Notes: generated from the sequence alone by a model not told the origin. Shown: positions 6,416-13,968, counted from the stretch's first letter. The stretch: 29,992 nt of DNA from JBBQKF01 sp038326615 (GCA_038326615.1 JBBQKF010000031.1:1-29992); one strand, 5' to 3'. Numbers and translations: made by a program.

Positions 6416-8095
6416 ATGAATTGGTACAATAGTTTTCGAGTAAGGATATTTTCAATGATTTTTTTATTGATTATATCCTCACTTTCATTGCTCTTTTTCT
6501 ATATCTCTGATCGAATGACAAAAATTGCTAAGCAGGAAGCATACGATCATGTTACTAGTGATTGTGTGTCGTTAAAAAATCAGATTGATTTAAATCTTGC
6601 TGGCATGGAGATTAATATTTATCAACTAGCCATCTCAGGTGCTGTACAGAAAATGGACTTGGTAGAGATAGACCGGATATCCCAAAATCTGATTCATAAG
6701 TTGCCTACTATAACTCAAATCTACATCATGGATAAATATGGAATGCAGATCTATAAATCCTCTTTTACTGAAACTATGGGAGATCGCTCTGATCGTGATT
6801 ACTTCAAAGAGGCCATGACTGGCAAATCCGTCTTTTCTGAAGCAATTATATCTAGAAGCACTCTAGTGCCGATTACTGTCCAGGCTCAGCCAATTTATCG
6901 TAATGGAAGTATAGATGGAGTAATAGGTGCAAGCATTAATTTGGGGTTTCTGAGCAATATAGCATCAAATATTGGTTCAAGCTATACTGAATATGGATTT
7001 ATTGTAGATTCTACTGGACGTGCAATCGGTCAACCCGAGCAAAAATATGTGGAGAAGATGTTGGATGTGTCATATCTGGAGCCTGTAGGACAAGTAATCT
7101 CAGGCAAAACTGGAACTGGAAGCTACATTTTCAACGGGGTTAAAAAACTTGTTGCATATACCCCTTCAAACAAAACAGATTGGGGAATACTTGTCCAAAT
7201 ATCTGAAAAAGAAGCGTTTGAAACGGTAATTGTTATTCGCAATTTACTTATTCTGACGGTTTTGTTTTTTATGTTTTTATCTATTATTACGACGTATTTG
7301 GTATCAAAGCACCTAGAAAAGCCTTTAAAACGAATTGTATACATAATCAAGAATATCGAAACAGATATTCATTATCCGACGTATCAATCCACTCGCAAAG
7401 ATGAGTTTGGAATAATAGAAAATGAACTAGCATCAATGGCTTATGTGATTAATAAAGCACAGGATGAACTGGAAGAACGAGTGGAGGCCAGGACCGATGA
7501 GTTGAAGAAAACAACGATCGAGCTCATGGAAACTCAAGAAAAACTGGAGAAACTCTCACTGACTGATAACCTGACAGGGCTATCAAACCGAAGAGCCCTA
7601 GACCAATATCTTACGAATTTGTGGAGATTGTTAAGCCGACAAGATTCGGTATCCTTCTGTTTTCTAATGATAGATATTGATTATTTCAAAAACTTCAATG
7701 ACACCTATGGACATCAGAAGGGTGATATTTGTTTACAGGCGGTATCAAATTGCCTCGCTGAACAACTAAGAAGGAAGTCTGACTTCTTAGCTCGTTACGG
7801 TGGAGAAGAGTTTCTGGTAATCCTGAATAACATTTCTTCCACAGATATACTGAAATTTGCGGAAATATTTCGGCAAGCTATTCAAGAACTGAAAATACCC
7901 AATGAAGGATCTTCAATATCCGATTGGGTATCCATAAGCATCGGCGGCGTTTATATTAATGAAATGAGAAATGAAACACCCGAATCCGCCATTGCATCCG
8001 CAGACAAGATGCTATATGTGGCCAAAAATTCCGGTCGAAATAAGGTTGTAATTAAAGACGAAGAAGATCAAACAAACATGAAATTAATTCCATAA
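6416..8095 (+). CDS. Membrane diguanylate cyclase: Cache sensor, HAMP, GGDEF
   Basis: Makes cyclic di-GMP from two GTP in response to an external signal. The 559-residue protein has a transmembrane helix (about 11-30), an extracellular double-Cache-like sensor (about 35-275, with the DRSDRDYFKEAMTGKSVFSE block), a second helix (about 277-298), a HAMP domain (about 299-350), a coiled coil (about 350-380) and a GGDEF domain (about 382-545). The active-site loop is intact, GGEEF at 462-466. The product-inhibition I-site RKSD (453-456) lies exactly five residues before it, so feedback inhibition is expected. No EAL or HD-GYP partner is in the window. Small-molecule ligands are typical for Cache domains, but this one is unknown. 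Confidence 0.92.
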   Translation: MNWYNSFRVRIFSMIFLLIISSLSLLFFYISDRMTKIAKQEAYDHVTSDCVSLKNQIDLNLAGMEINIYQLAISGAVQKMDLVEIDRISQNLIHKLPTITQIYIMDKYGMQIYKSSFTETMGDRSDRDYFKEAMTGKSVFSEAIISRSTLVPITVQAQPIYRNGSIDGVIGASINLGFLSNIASNIGSSYTEYGFIVDSTGRAIGQPEQKYVEKMLDVSYLEPVGQVISGKTGTGSYIFNGVKKLVAYTPSNKTDWGILVQISEKEAFETVIVIRNLLILTVLFFMFLSIITTYLVSKHLEKPLKRIVYIIKNIETDIHYPTYQSTRKDEFGIIENELASMAYVINKAQDELEERVEARTDELKKTTIELMETQEKLEKLSLTDNLTGLSNRRALDQYLTNLWRLLSRQDSVSFCFLMIDIDYFKNFNDTYGHQKGDICLQAVSNCLAEQLRRKSDFLARYGGEEFLVILNNISSTDILKFAEIFRQAIQELKIPNEGSSISDWVSISIGGVYINEMRNETPESAIASADKMLYVAKNSGRNKVVIKDEEDQTNMKLIP

Positions 8096-8145
8096 ACGAA
8101 ATTACTGCACAAAAGTCTCTTTAGTTATTATGAAATGAAAAGTTT

Positions 8146-8233
8146 AGAATTACGGGTATAGATTGATATTCGAACTTGTCGTATAATATATATATATATA
8201 CATATAATATTTTAGAAGGGAGTGTAAGATTTA
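8146..8233 (+). repeat. Duplicated promoter/leader, copy 1
   Basis: From AGAATT (8146) to GATTTA (8233) this stretch closely matches 10833-10911, upstream of the serpin gene. Shared features in order are TAGATTGATATTC, TCGTATAAT (TATAAT at 8182-8187), an alternating TA run, TATAATATTTT and a GGGAG ribosome binding site followed by GTG and GATTTA. The TTGATA-to-TATAAT gap is 13 bp in both copies, too short for a standard sigma-A pair, so the real -10 may be the later TATAAT. Confidence 0.75.
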
Positions 8234-8259
8234 GCTACCTGCTAAATCAAAAAATTATG
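8213..8259 (+). promoter_or_regulatory. Ribosome binding site separated from ATG by a hairpin
   Basis: The SD-like GAAGGGAG (8215-8222) is about 34 bases from the ATG at 8257. Between them is a perfect 8-bp stem, GATTTAGC (8228-8235), loop TACCT, GCTAAATC (8241-8248). If folded, it brings SD and ATG to about 13 bases. In the serpin copy of this leader the ATG follows directly after GATTTA, so the hairpin is extra sequence specific to this copy. Confidence 0.6.
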
Positions 8260-8730
8260 AAATATGTATTTTGTATCACATTATCAATTCTATTTATATT
8301 TTTTACCGGGTGCACAAATGTTACCACTCAATCATCAGAATCAAGCCAATCAATGACTAACAGCCAGTCCTTAAACAACAGCCAATCAATGACTAACAGC
8401 CAGTCCTTAAACAGCAGTCAATCAATGACTAGCAGCCAGTCCTTAAACAACAGCCAATCAATGACTAACAGCCAGTCATCAACAAAAAGCAAACAGTCAT
8501 CAACAATTAGTAGCAAAGCTTCTTCTGTCAACCAACCGACAGCGTGGCCAAAGCTTGTACTTGTTAATGCTTATCCGCAACTTGCATTTAATCAGCCACT
8601 GGAATATCTGGTCGCTCCTGGAAACGATAACCGTGCTTTTGTTGTCGGAAAACCTGGACTTATTTATGTTTTTGATAATAATCCAAAAGCTTCATCGACC
8701 GGAATATTTTTAGAGAAATATTTCTTTTAA
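8257..8730 (+). pseudogene. Truncated lipoprotein with sorbosone/glucose dehydrogenase-like start
   Basis: The 157-residue product begins with a lipoprotein signal peptide ending in FTGC (Cys19). It continues with eight 6-residue repeats of the type SQSMTN/SQSLNN (about 30-77) and a Ser/Lys linker. From about residue 96 it resembles the first strands of the glucose/sorbosone dehydrogenase beta-propeller (NQPLEYLVAPGNDNRAFVV...PGLIYVFDNNP). Family members run 300 or more residues further, and here the frame ends right after the first blade. So I call it a 5' remnant of a secreted sugar dehydrogenase. A short functional surface lipoprotein is the alternative. Its leader duplicates that of the serpin gene. 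Confidence 0.6.
8344..8487 (+). repeat. 18-bp tandem repeat (36-bp higher order) in lipoprotein linker
   Basis: Eight consecutive 18-base units encode SQSxxx hexapeptides that alternate between SQSMTN and SQSLNN types, giving a 36-bp period. The units are nearly identical at the DNA level, which points to recent expansion or ongoing slippage. It codes for a spacer between lipid anchor and domain. Confidence 0.85.
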
Positions 8731-8738
8731 TAAAACAT

Positions 8739-8751
8739 TCTAATGATTAGA
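8739..8751. repeat. Perfect 13-bp palindrome upstream of the yyaL-like gene
   Basis: TCTAATGATTAGA is a perfect 6-1-6 palindrome lying 23 bases before the ATG at 8775 and next to the AAGGAG ribosome binding site. A second perfect palindrome, AGAAATATTTCT (8714-8725), ends the preceding remnant. Either could be an operator or a weak hairpin; nothing further supports a role. Confidence 0.4.
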
Positions 8752-8774
8752 TTCACTATAAGGAGCACAAACAA

Positions 8775-10793
8775 ATGAAAAAGAAACAAGTGGCTAACAA
8801 CCTAATAAACGAAGCATCGCCATACCTTGTTCAGCACGCATATAACCCTGTAGACTGGTACCCGTGGTGCGAAGAAGCGTTTAATAAAGCAAAAGCTGAG
8901 GACAAGCCGATATTCTTATCCATCGGTTACTCAACATGCCACTGGTGTCACGTGATGGCGCACGAGAGCTTCGAAGACGATGGTGTTGCTGTTGTTCTCA
9001 ATTCTGATTTTGTATCCATCAAGGTAGACAGGGAGCAGCGCCCAGATATAGACGAAGTATACATGAGTGTCTGCCAGATAATGACAGGCAGTGGCGGCTG
9101 GCCGCTTTCCGTTTTTATGACATCAGATAAAAAACCTTTCTTTGCTGGCACTTACTTCCCCAGACAGAGTGCTTCCGGCAGGATAGGATTTATAGAGCTT
9201 TGCACAAATATATTGCATATATGGAATACCGACAGGAAAAGTCTTCTTAAAAACAGCACAATTGTAATAGACCATCTTTCAAAACAAAGCACACAAAATA
9301 GCACTCCGGCTTATGCATCTGTTCTCATCAACGACGGTTATTCTCATCTTAAAGCCTCTTTCGACAGCGAATACGGTGGCTTCTCTAAAAGCCCCAAGTT
9401 CCCAACATCTCACAACATACTTTTTCTTCTAAAGTATTACAGGGCAAATAATGATGTCGCTTCACTACAAATGGCCGAACACACGCTTCTTCATATGTAT
9501 CGTGGCGGCATATATGACCACACAGGCGGAGGCTTCTCGCGCTACTCAACAGACAGAGAGTGGCTGGTGCCACACTTTGAGAAGATGCTTTACGACAACG
9601 CAATGCTTTTATTTACATATAGCGAAGCTTTTAGTTTAACGAAAAATCAAGAGTACAAGACAATAATTGAAGGCATAGCTAATTACGTTCTTCGTGATAT
9701 GAGCTCGGAAAACGGAGGCTTTTTCTCTGCCGAGGATGCCGACTCGGAAGGGGAAGAGGGCAAATTCTACGTATTCGGATACGATGAATTGGAAGCTGAG
9801 ATTTCTTCTGATGAGCTACGATGGCTTGAAATCAACTTTGGCATGAGCCGGCAAGGTAACTTCGAGGGCAAAAACATACTGCACATCACGGGTAGCTGTG
9901 ATGGCGGAGATAAGACATTAAAAAAACTATACGACTTAAGGAGCAAAAAGATTCGGCCGTTCAAAGATAATAAAATATCTGTTTCATGGAACGGTCTTAT
10001 GATAGAAGCTCTCTGCCGTGCGGGTGAGGTTATAGGAAATAAGGACTACATCAACAGCGCAAAAAAAGCAGCAGATTTCATACTGGCGAAGGCAAATGAA
10101 AACGGAGAACTTTTCGGAATATATAAAGACGGAGCGAATCCGACTAAGGCGTTTCTCTCCGATTATGTCAACTTTGCAAATGGCCTGATTGAACTTTACT
10201 CGGCTACGCTGCAGCTTGAGTATTTAAAAGAAGCAAAATCGCTGGCAGTACATATGGTATCACTTTTTTGGGATGATGAGCAAAGCCGATTTTATATGAC
10301 GCGCAGCGAAGACGAAGAGCTGTTCGTCCGGCCAAAAGACGAATACGACGGAGCGATGCCTTCGGGCAATTCATGCGCCATCAAGTGTCTTGGTAATCTT
10401 GTAAAGCTGACCGGAAATACTTATTTATCAAGCATTTTCGATAAAGCCGTTGTGGCATTTTCGAGCATTGCTGCAAGTATGCCAGGCGCATATGTTCATT
10501 TCCTCTCATCACTTTTCGACAAAAACGTGCCGCACAGACAGATTATAATCTGTGCAAAGAAAAAGAATAGTCAGGCACAGCAGATTTACCACCGACTGCT
10601 GGAAGAATATCTTCCGTTTACGACGTTGATTTTCTATGACGGGTCTTTTGAAGCAAAACAAGCCTTTCCTCGGCTCGACAGTTATGATACATCTCACGTG
10701 TTTGCTGCATATGTGTGTGAGAATTTCGCTTGTCAAAGTCCTATCTACAACCCGCAGGATTTTTTAAAACAGCTCGGTTTAGCGGCAGAATAA
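8775..10793 (+). CDS. YyaL/DUF255 protein with thioredoxin-like N-terminal domain
   Basis: A 672-residue cytosolic protein of the DUF255 (YyaL, SPATA20) family. The N-terminus carries the family signature LINEASPYLVQHAYNPVDWYPW and a thioredoxin-like CxxC in STCHWCHVM (Cys55, Cys58). A six-hairpin (alpha/alpha) toroid-like C-terminal part follows, with KSPKFP, GGIYDHTGGGFSRYSTD, VPHFEKMLYDNA, FFSAEDADSEGEEGKFY and SWNGLMIEAL blocks. Length is normal. The biochemical function of the family is not firmly established; a link to sugar epimerase-like folds and redox is known only at fold level. AGGAG sits 8 bases before the ATG. The gene is visibly richer in G+C than its neighbours, which hints at acquisition from elsewhere. 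Confidence 0.9.
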   Translation: MKKKQVANNLINEASPYLVQHAYNPVDWYPWCEEAFNKAKAEDKPIFLSIGYSTCHWCHVMAHESFEDDGVAVVLNSDFVSIKVDREQRPDIDEVYMSVCQIMTGSGGWPLSVFMTSDKKPFFAGTYFPRQSASGRIGFIELCTNILHIWNTDRKSLLKNSTIVIDHLSKQSTQNSTPAYASVLINDGYSHLKASFDSEYGGFSKSPKFPTSHNILFLLKYYRANNDVASLQMAEHTLLHMYRGGIYDHTGGGFSRYSTDREWLVPHFEKMLYDNAMLLFTYSEAFSLTKNQEYKTIIEGIANYVLRDMSSENGGFFSAEDADSEGEEGKFYVFGYDELEAEISSDELRWLEINFGMSRQGNFEGKNILHITGSCDGGDKTLKKLYDLRSKKIRPFKDNKISVSWNGLMIEALCRAGEVIGNKDYINSAKKAADFILAKANENGELFGIYKDGANPTKAFLSDYVNFANGLIELYSATLQLEYLKEAKSLAVHMVSLFWDDEQSRFYMTRSEDEELFVRPKDEYDGAMPSGNSCAIKCLGNLVKLTGNTYLSSIFDKAVVAFSSIAASMPGAYVHFLSSLFDKNVPHRQIIICAKKKNSQAQQIYHRLLEEYLPFTTLIFYDGSFEAKQAFPRLDSYDTSHVFAAYVCENFACQSPIYNPQDFLKQLGLAAE

Positions 10794-10832
10794 ATAAATG
10801 TTTTTATTAAGAGTTTTGATAAAGAAGAGCCG

Positions 10833-10911
10833 AGAATTCTAAGTGTAGATTGATATTCAATCTTATCGTATAATGTATATATAATATTTTTTGAGGGGAG
10901 TGTGTGATTTA
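10833..10911 (+). repeat. Duplicated promoter/leader, copy 2 (serpin)
   Basis: Matches copy 1 (8146-8233) over nearly the whole promoter and leader, with a few substitutions and a shorter TA run. It contains TTGATA (10850-10855), TATAAT (10869-10874), a second TATAAT (10880-10885) and the ribosome binding site GAGGGGAG (10893-10900). It serves as the promoter and translation start region of the serpin gene. Confidence 0.75.
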
Positions 10912-12192
10912 ATGAAAAAAATGATTGATTTTCAAAATACAAGACGAATGATTTCAGTTGTTTTAGCAATACTTCTTGTTAGCTCTTTAATAACAGGACT
11001 GGTATCATGTGCAGCTAAAATACAGGCTGAAGATCTTACGAAAGGCGTTTCGTCAAATTCTGTCACAGCTAAAAACTCTGACGCGAAGTTTATTTCGAAT
11101 GTTGCGGATTTTTCAATCAAATTATTCAAGTCATCGATAAAAGAAAATGAGAATTCGCTTATTTCACCGTTATCGGTAATGCTCGCTCTAGCCATGACAA
11201 CGAATGGTGCAGCCAATCAGACTCTTGAACAAATGCAAAAAGCACTTGCATATGATATTTCGCTTGAGGATTTAAATAATTATTTATATACATATGTAAA
11301 AAATCTACCTAATGAAAAAGATTCCAAACTCAGCATAGCCAATTCCATCTGGTTCCTCGACGATGCGTCAAAGTTGACGGTAGAAAAAGATTTTCTGCAG
11401 AAAAACGCGGATTATTATAACGCATCGGCTTATAAATCTGCTTTTGACAAGCAGACACTTAATAACATTAACAACTGGGTCAAAATAAAAACAGGCGGAA
11501 CAATTGACAAAATACTCGATTCAATCAACAAAGATGCTGTCATGTATCTAATAAATGCGCTGGTTTTCGATGCGAAATGGGAAAATGTATATAATAAGCA
11601 AAATTTGTCAAAAAGAAATTTCACAACTATTAGCGGAACAATTATATCTGTCGATATGATGAAATCCAAAGAAAACATTTACCTTGAAGATGAAAATGCT
11701 ATTGGATTTATAAAACCATATAAAAACAATAAATACAGTTTCGTGGCGTTGCTTCCGAATGCAGATATTTCGATTAACGATTATATCAAATCGCTCTCAG
11801 GCGAAAGCTTTTACAAAATCATCAGCGAGTCGAAAACAGAATTGGTTAGCGCATCACTGCCAAAATTTTCATATGCTTATACAGTAAATATGAATGAACC
11901 TCTAAAAGAATTAGGCGTGAAAGACGCATTCTCTGACAGCGTTGCAGATTTTTCAAAACTCGGAAAATCTTCAGGGGGCAATCTTTTTATCGACGAAGTC
12001 ATCCATAAAACATTCATCTCTGTTGATGAACTTGGAACAAAGGCTGGCGCCGTGACTAAAGTCGAGATTATAAGCAAATCCATGCCGGAATATAAGTACG
12101 TTATCCTGAACCGTCCATTTGTATATGCAATCATAGACAATGCTACAAAATTACCTGTTTTCATAGGAACTGTATTGGATTTTGTTAATTAG
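10912..12192 (+). CDS. Serpin-family protease inhibitor, lipoprotein
   Basis: A 426-residue serpin with a lipoprotein signal peptide ending in LVSC, so probably anchored outside the membrane. The fold is recognisable through NSLISPLSVMLALAMTTNGAANQT, the NxWV segment NNWVKIKTGGTIDKI, LINALVFDAKWE and the C-terminal NRPFVYAI...LPVFIGTV. The hinge and reactive loop read DELGTKAGAVT then VEIISKSMPE. Aligning the conserved Gly as P15 puts P1 at Lys389 and P1' at Ser390, so the likely target is a trypsin-like protease, by inference. The small residues at P12-P9 fit an inhibitory serpin. ATG 10912 is preferred because GAGGGGAG lies 11 bases upstream; an earlier in-frame TTG overlaps that site. Bacterial serpins are uncommon; some clostridial ones belong to cellulosomes, but no dockerin is seen here. 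Confidence 0.93.
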   Translation: MKKMIDFQNTRRMISVVLAILLVSSLITGLVSCAAKIQAEDLTKGVSSNSVTAKNSDAKFISNVADFSIKLFKSSIKENENSLISPLSVMLALAMTTNGAANQTLEQMQKALAYDISLEDLNNYLYTYVKNLPNEKDSKLSIANSIWFLDDASKLTVEKDFLQKNADYYNASAYKSAFDKQTLNNINNWVKIKTGGTIDKILDSINKDAVMYLINALVFDAKWENVYNKQNLSKRNFTTISGTIISVDMMKSKENIYLEDENAIGFIKPYKNNKYSFVALLPNADISINDYIKSLSGESFYKIISESKTELVSASLPKFSYAYTVNMNEPLKELGVKDAFSDSVADFSKLGKSSGGNLFIDEVIHKTFISVDELGTKAGAVTKVEIISKSMPEYKYVILNRPFVYAIIDNATKLPVFIGTVLDFVN

Positions 12193-12242
12193 ATTGTAAA
12201 TTTGTAATACTTTCCAGATAATGAAATCGTCGAAGGGGCAAT

Positions 12243-13097
12243 ATGATTAAATCGTTTAAAAATAAAATTGAACCAATATTTGTTAGAGTTAAAGCGAATC
12301 GTGCTAGTCAGTTTTTATTTTCACTGATAAATAAAATAAAAAAGGACCGATTATCGGAGCTTGCCGCCAACATGACTTATTATCTTCTCCTGGCGCTCTT
12401 TCCATTTCTAATTTTTCTTCTCGGCATATTTTCATATACGACACTGACAATCGATCACGTTTCTACGGCCCTATCGTACATATTGCCGGTGACAGTTGTC
12501 AAATTTATTTTAGAAACGGTACGAGAGATTTTAAACAATAGCAATACTTTACTCTTTTCTTTTGCAATGATAGGAGCAATCTGGAGTGCGACAAAAGGTG
12601 CGAGAGCTCTCATTATAGGCGTTAACCGTGCATGCGACGTTTCGGAAACTCGATCACTTCCAGTGAAAATCAAAATCAGATTTTTTGTTATTATTAGTAT
12701 ACCATTTTTTGCAGTGGTAAGCTTTTTGCTGATTGTTATAGGAAAGCTGCTGCTTGCGCAGTTCACAATTTGGTTTAACTTGCCACTAAGCATTCAGTCT
12801 GTTATTTCCGTTTTGCGATATGTTGTGCTGACGATAATGCTGATTTTTTATTTTACACTGTTTTACAAATTTGTTCCTAATCTGCAAATGCCATTTAAAA
12901 AGATTATTGTTGGTGCAATATTCTCGACCTTTGGCTGGATTATGGTATCGACACTGTTCTCTTTCTATATTAATAATTTTGACAACTATACTCGCGTGTA
13001 CGGTAGTTTGGGAAGCATAATTGCTCTGCTTTTGTGGATTAATATTAGTAGTATGATTATTTTGATCGGCGCTGAAATCAATATGCTTGTCAAGTAA
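12243..13097 (+). CDS. YihY/UPF0761 family inner-membrane protein
   Basis: A 284-residue polytopic membrane protein with about six helices. Family landmarks are the N-terminal LAANMTYYLLLALFPFLIFLLG, the GAIWSATKGARALIIGVNRA block and the C-terminal YTRVYGSLGSIIALLLWINISSMIILIGAEIN. It was once annotated as ribonuclease BN; that assignment is known to be wrong for this family, and its real function is uncertain. AAGGGG precedes the ATG. It lies 50 bases behind the serpin gene with no terminator between, so the two may be cotranscribed. Confidence 0.9.
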   Translation: MIKSFKNKIEPIFVRVKANRASQFLFSLINKIKKDRLSELAANMTYYLLLALFPFLIFLLGIFSYTTLTIDHVSTALSYILPVTVVKFILETVREILNNSNTLLFSFAMIGAIWSATKGARALIIGVNRACDVSETRSLPVKIKIRFFVIISIPFFAVVSFLLIVIGKLLLAQFTIWFNLPLSIQSVISVLRYVVLTIMLIFYFTLFYKFVPNLQMPFKKIIVGAIFSTFGWIMVSTLFSFYINNFDNYTRVYGSLGSIIALLLWINISSMIILIGAEINMLVK

Positions 13098-13367
13098 GGA
13101 TCATTGATGGGTTTTTGATATTAAAGGATATAGAGGATATATTGAAGCAAGACCAGTAAGGGCCTTAAACAAATAGAATTCTAATTGTGGATTTAATGTT
13201 TAACTGAAAAAAACTGAAAAAAACTGAAAAACCTAAAAAAACTGAAAAAAGGCAACTGAAAAACCTAAAAAAACTGAAAAAAGGCAACTGAAAAACCTAA
13301 AAAAACTGAAAAAAGGCAACTGAAAAACCTAATAACGTTGTAATAAAACTGAAGTTGTTAAATAACA
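13098..13367. other. Intergenic region with A-rich tandem repeats
   Basis: No open frame of interest. The first 100 bases are unremarkable. From about 13200 the region becomes extremely A-rich on the plus strand, with short CTGAAAAAA units leading into the 32-bp tandem array at 13222-13331, then the first LexA box. No clear terminator for the YihY gene is visible. Confidence 0.6.
13222..13331. repeat. 32-bp perfect tandem repeat, 3.4 copies, phased A-tracts
   Basis: Three exact copies (13222-13253, 13254-13285, 13286-13317) and a 14-base partial (13318-13331). Each unit carries A-tracts of 5, 7 and 6 bases separated by CCT, CTG and GGCAACTG. There are no spacers of differing sequence, so it is not a CRISPR. 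The 32-bp period is close to three helical turns with three A-tracts per unit, the arrangement that gives intrinsic DNA bending. The period is not a multiple of three, so it is not coding. Confidence 0.9.
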
Positions 13368-13381
13368 CAAACAAATGTTCG
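13368..13381. promoter_or_regulatory. LexA (SOS) box 1
   Basis: CAAACAAATGTTCG matches the Gram-positive LexA/DinR site (CGAAC-N4-GTTCG) with one mismatch in the left arm. It ends 7 bases before the -35 hexamer of the promoter at 13389-13417. Confidence 0.7.
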
Positions 13382-13388
13382 ATATCTA

Positions 13389-13417
13389 TTGACAAAAGAT
13401 TAAATGGGTTGTATTAT
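13389..13417 (+). promoter_or_regulatory. Near-consensus sigma-A promoter between two LexA boxes
   Basis: TTGACA (13389-13394), a 17-bp spacer, TATTAT (13412-13417). Predicted start at about 13424 falls inside LexA box 2. A strong core promoter under double repression is the standard design of a tightly held SOS gene. Confidence 0.8.
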
Positions 13418-13422
13418 TAAAA

Positions 13423-13436
13423 CGAACAAACGTTCT
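13423..13436. promoter_or_regulatory. LexA (SOS) box 2
   Basis: CGAACAAACGTTCT fits the Bacillus-type consensus CGAACRNRYGTTYC at 13 of 14 positions. It covers the predicted transcription start, so bound LexA would block initiation directly. Confidence 0.82.
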
Positions 13437-13460
13437 ATTGATTTTGTGGAGGTTATTCGT

Positions 13461-13898
13461 ATGATACAATTACTATTTTTTATTACTATGATATCTGTTG
13501 CTGGAATTCTTTTATATCTATTATGGTTTATTGATGACAGCTATTTGGCAGAACTAGAGATGGCAGAATATTTATCGTACAACAATAGTTGTTCGCATCC
13601 GCACTCAAGGAGTGGAAAGAGAAAAATTAATTGTTTCTCTTTAAAAGATGGTAGTAATCAAAATCAATTTTTAAATACAAGCAATAAAGTAAAGAATAAT
13701 AATAGCAACTTTACTTATTATAATAAATCAAACAATGCAAAAGTAATTATGGCAAATTCTAATAATCAAAAAATTAATAATATAAATTCCAGAGTAGTTA
13801 GATTTATTGATGTAGGAACTTTTGAGAACAATGAATTAGCAGGTATTAGTGAGAAATCGGTAGATAGTTTCGAATTCAACAAATCTGATTGCGCATAA
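13461..13898 (+). CDS. SOS-controlled small single-pass membrane protein, unknown family
   Basis: I do not recognise this 145-residue protein. It starts with one hydrophobic helix (about 2-23, MIQLLFFITMISVAGILLYLLW). An acidic DDSYLAELEMAEYL stretch follows, then a long Asn/Ser/Lys-rich, probably disordered region and a short folded-looking end (SRVVRFIDVGTFEN). ATG 13461 is the start: GGAGG lies at 13448-13452, and the earlier in-frame ATG at 13404 is upstream of the predicted transcription start. Two LexA boxes bracket the promoter, so DNA damage should induce it. SOS genes with one N-terminal helix and a short tail in other bacteria (YneA in Bacillus, SidA in Caulobacter) stop cell division. 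No LysM domain is visible here, so a similar role is inference from regulation and topology only. ECF sigma gene follows 70 bases later. Confidence 0.75.
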   Translation: MIQLLFFITMISVAGILLYLLWFIDDSYLAELEMAEYLSYNNSCSHPHSRSGKRKINCFSLKDGSNQNQFLNTSNKVKNNNSNFTYYNKSNNAKVIMANSNNQKINNINSRVVRFIDVGTFENNELAGISEKSVDSFEFNKSDCA

Positions 13899-13921
13899 AA
13901 ATATAAAATATTCAAATCCTG

Positions 13922-13930
13922 TGATATAAT
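13922..13930 (+). promoter_or_regulatory. Extended -10 upstream of the ECF sigma gene
   Basis: TGATATAAT is a good extended -10 element 38 bases before the GTG start, with no matching -35. It would let the sigma gene be expressed independently of the SOS promoter upstream. No terminator separates the two genes, so read-through is also possible. Confidence 0.45.
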
Positions 13931-13968
13931 TGATTACAAATATTTTGATTATACATTCAGGAGGTTTT

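Noticed and set aside
12243..13097. Ribonuclease BN annotation for the YihY protein
   Set aside because: The family was misassigned historically; the real RNase BN/Z is a metallo-beta-lactamase protein, and this is a membrane protein without such motifs.
13222..13331. Possible CRISPR array
   Set aside because: The 32-bp units are directly adjacent with no unique spacers and no cas genes nearby.
13404..13460. Longer start (ATG 13404) for the SOS-controlled protein
   Set aside because: It lies upstream of the predicted transcription start and within the promoter; ATG 13461 has a good ribosome binding site.
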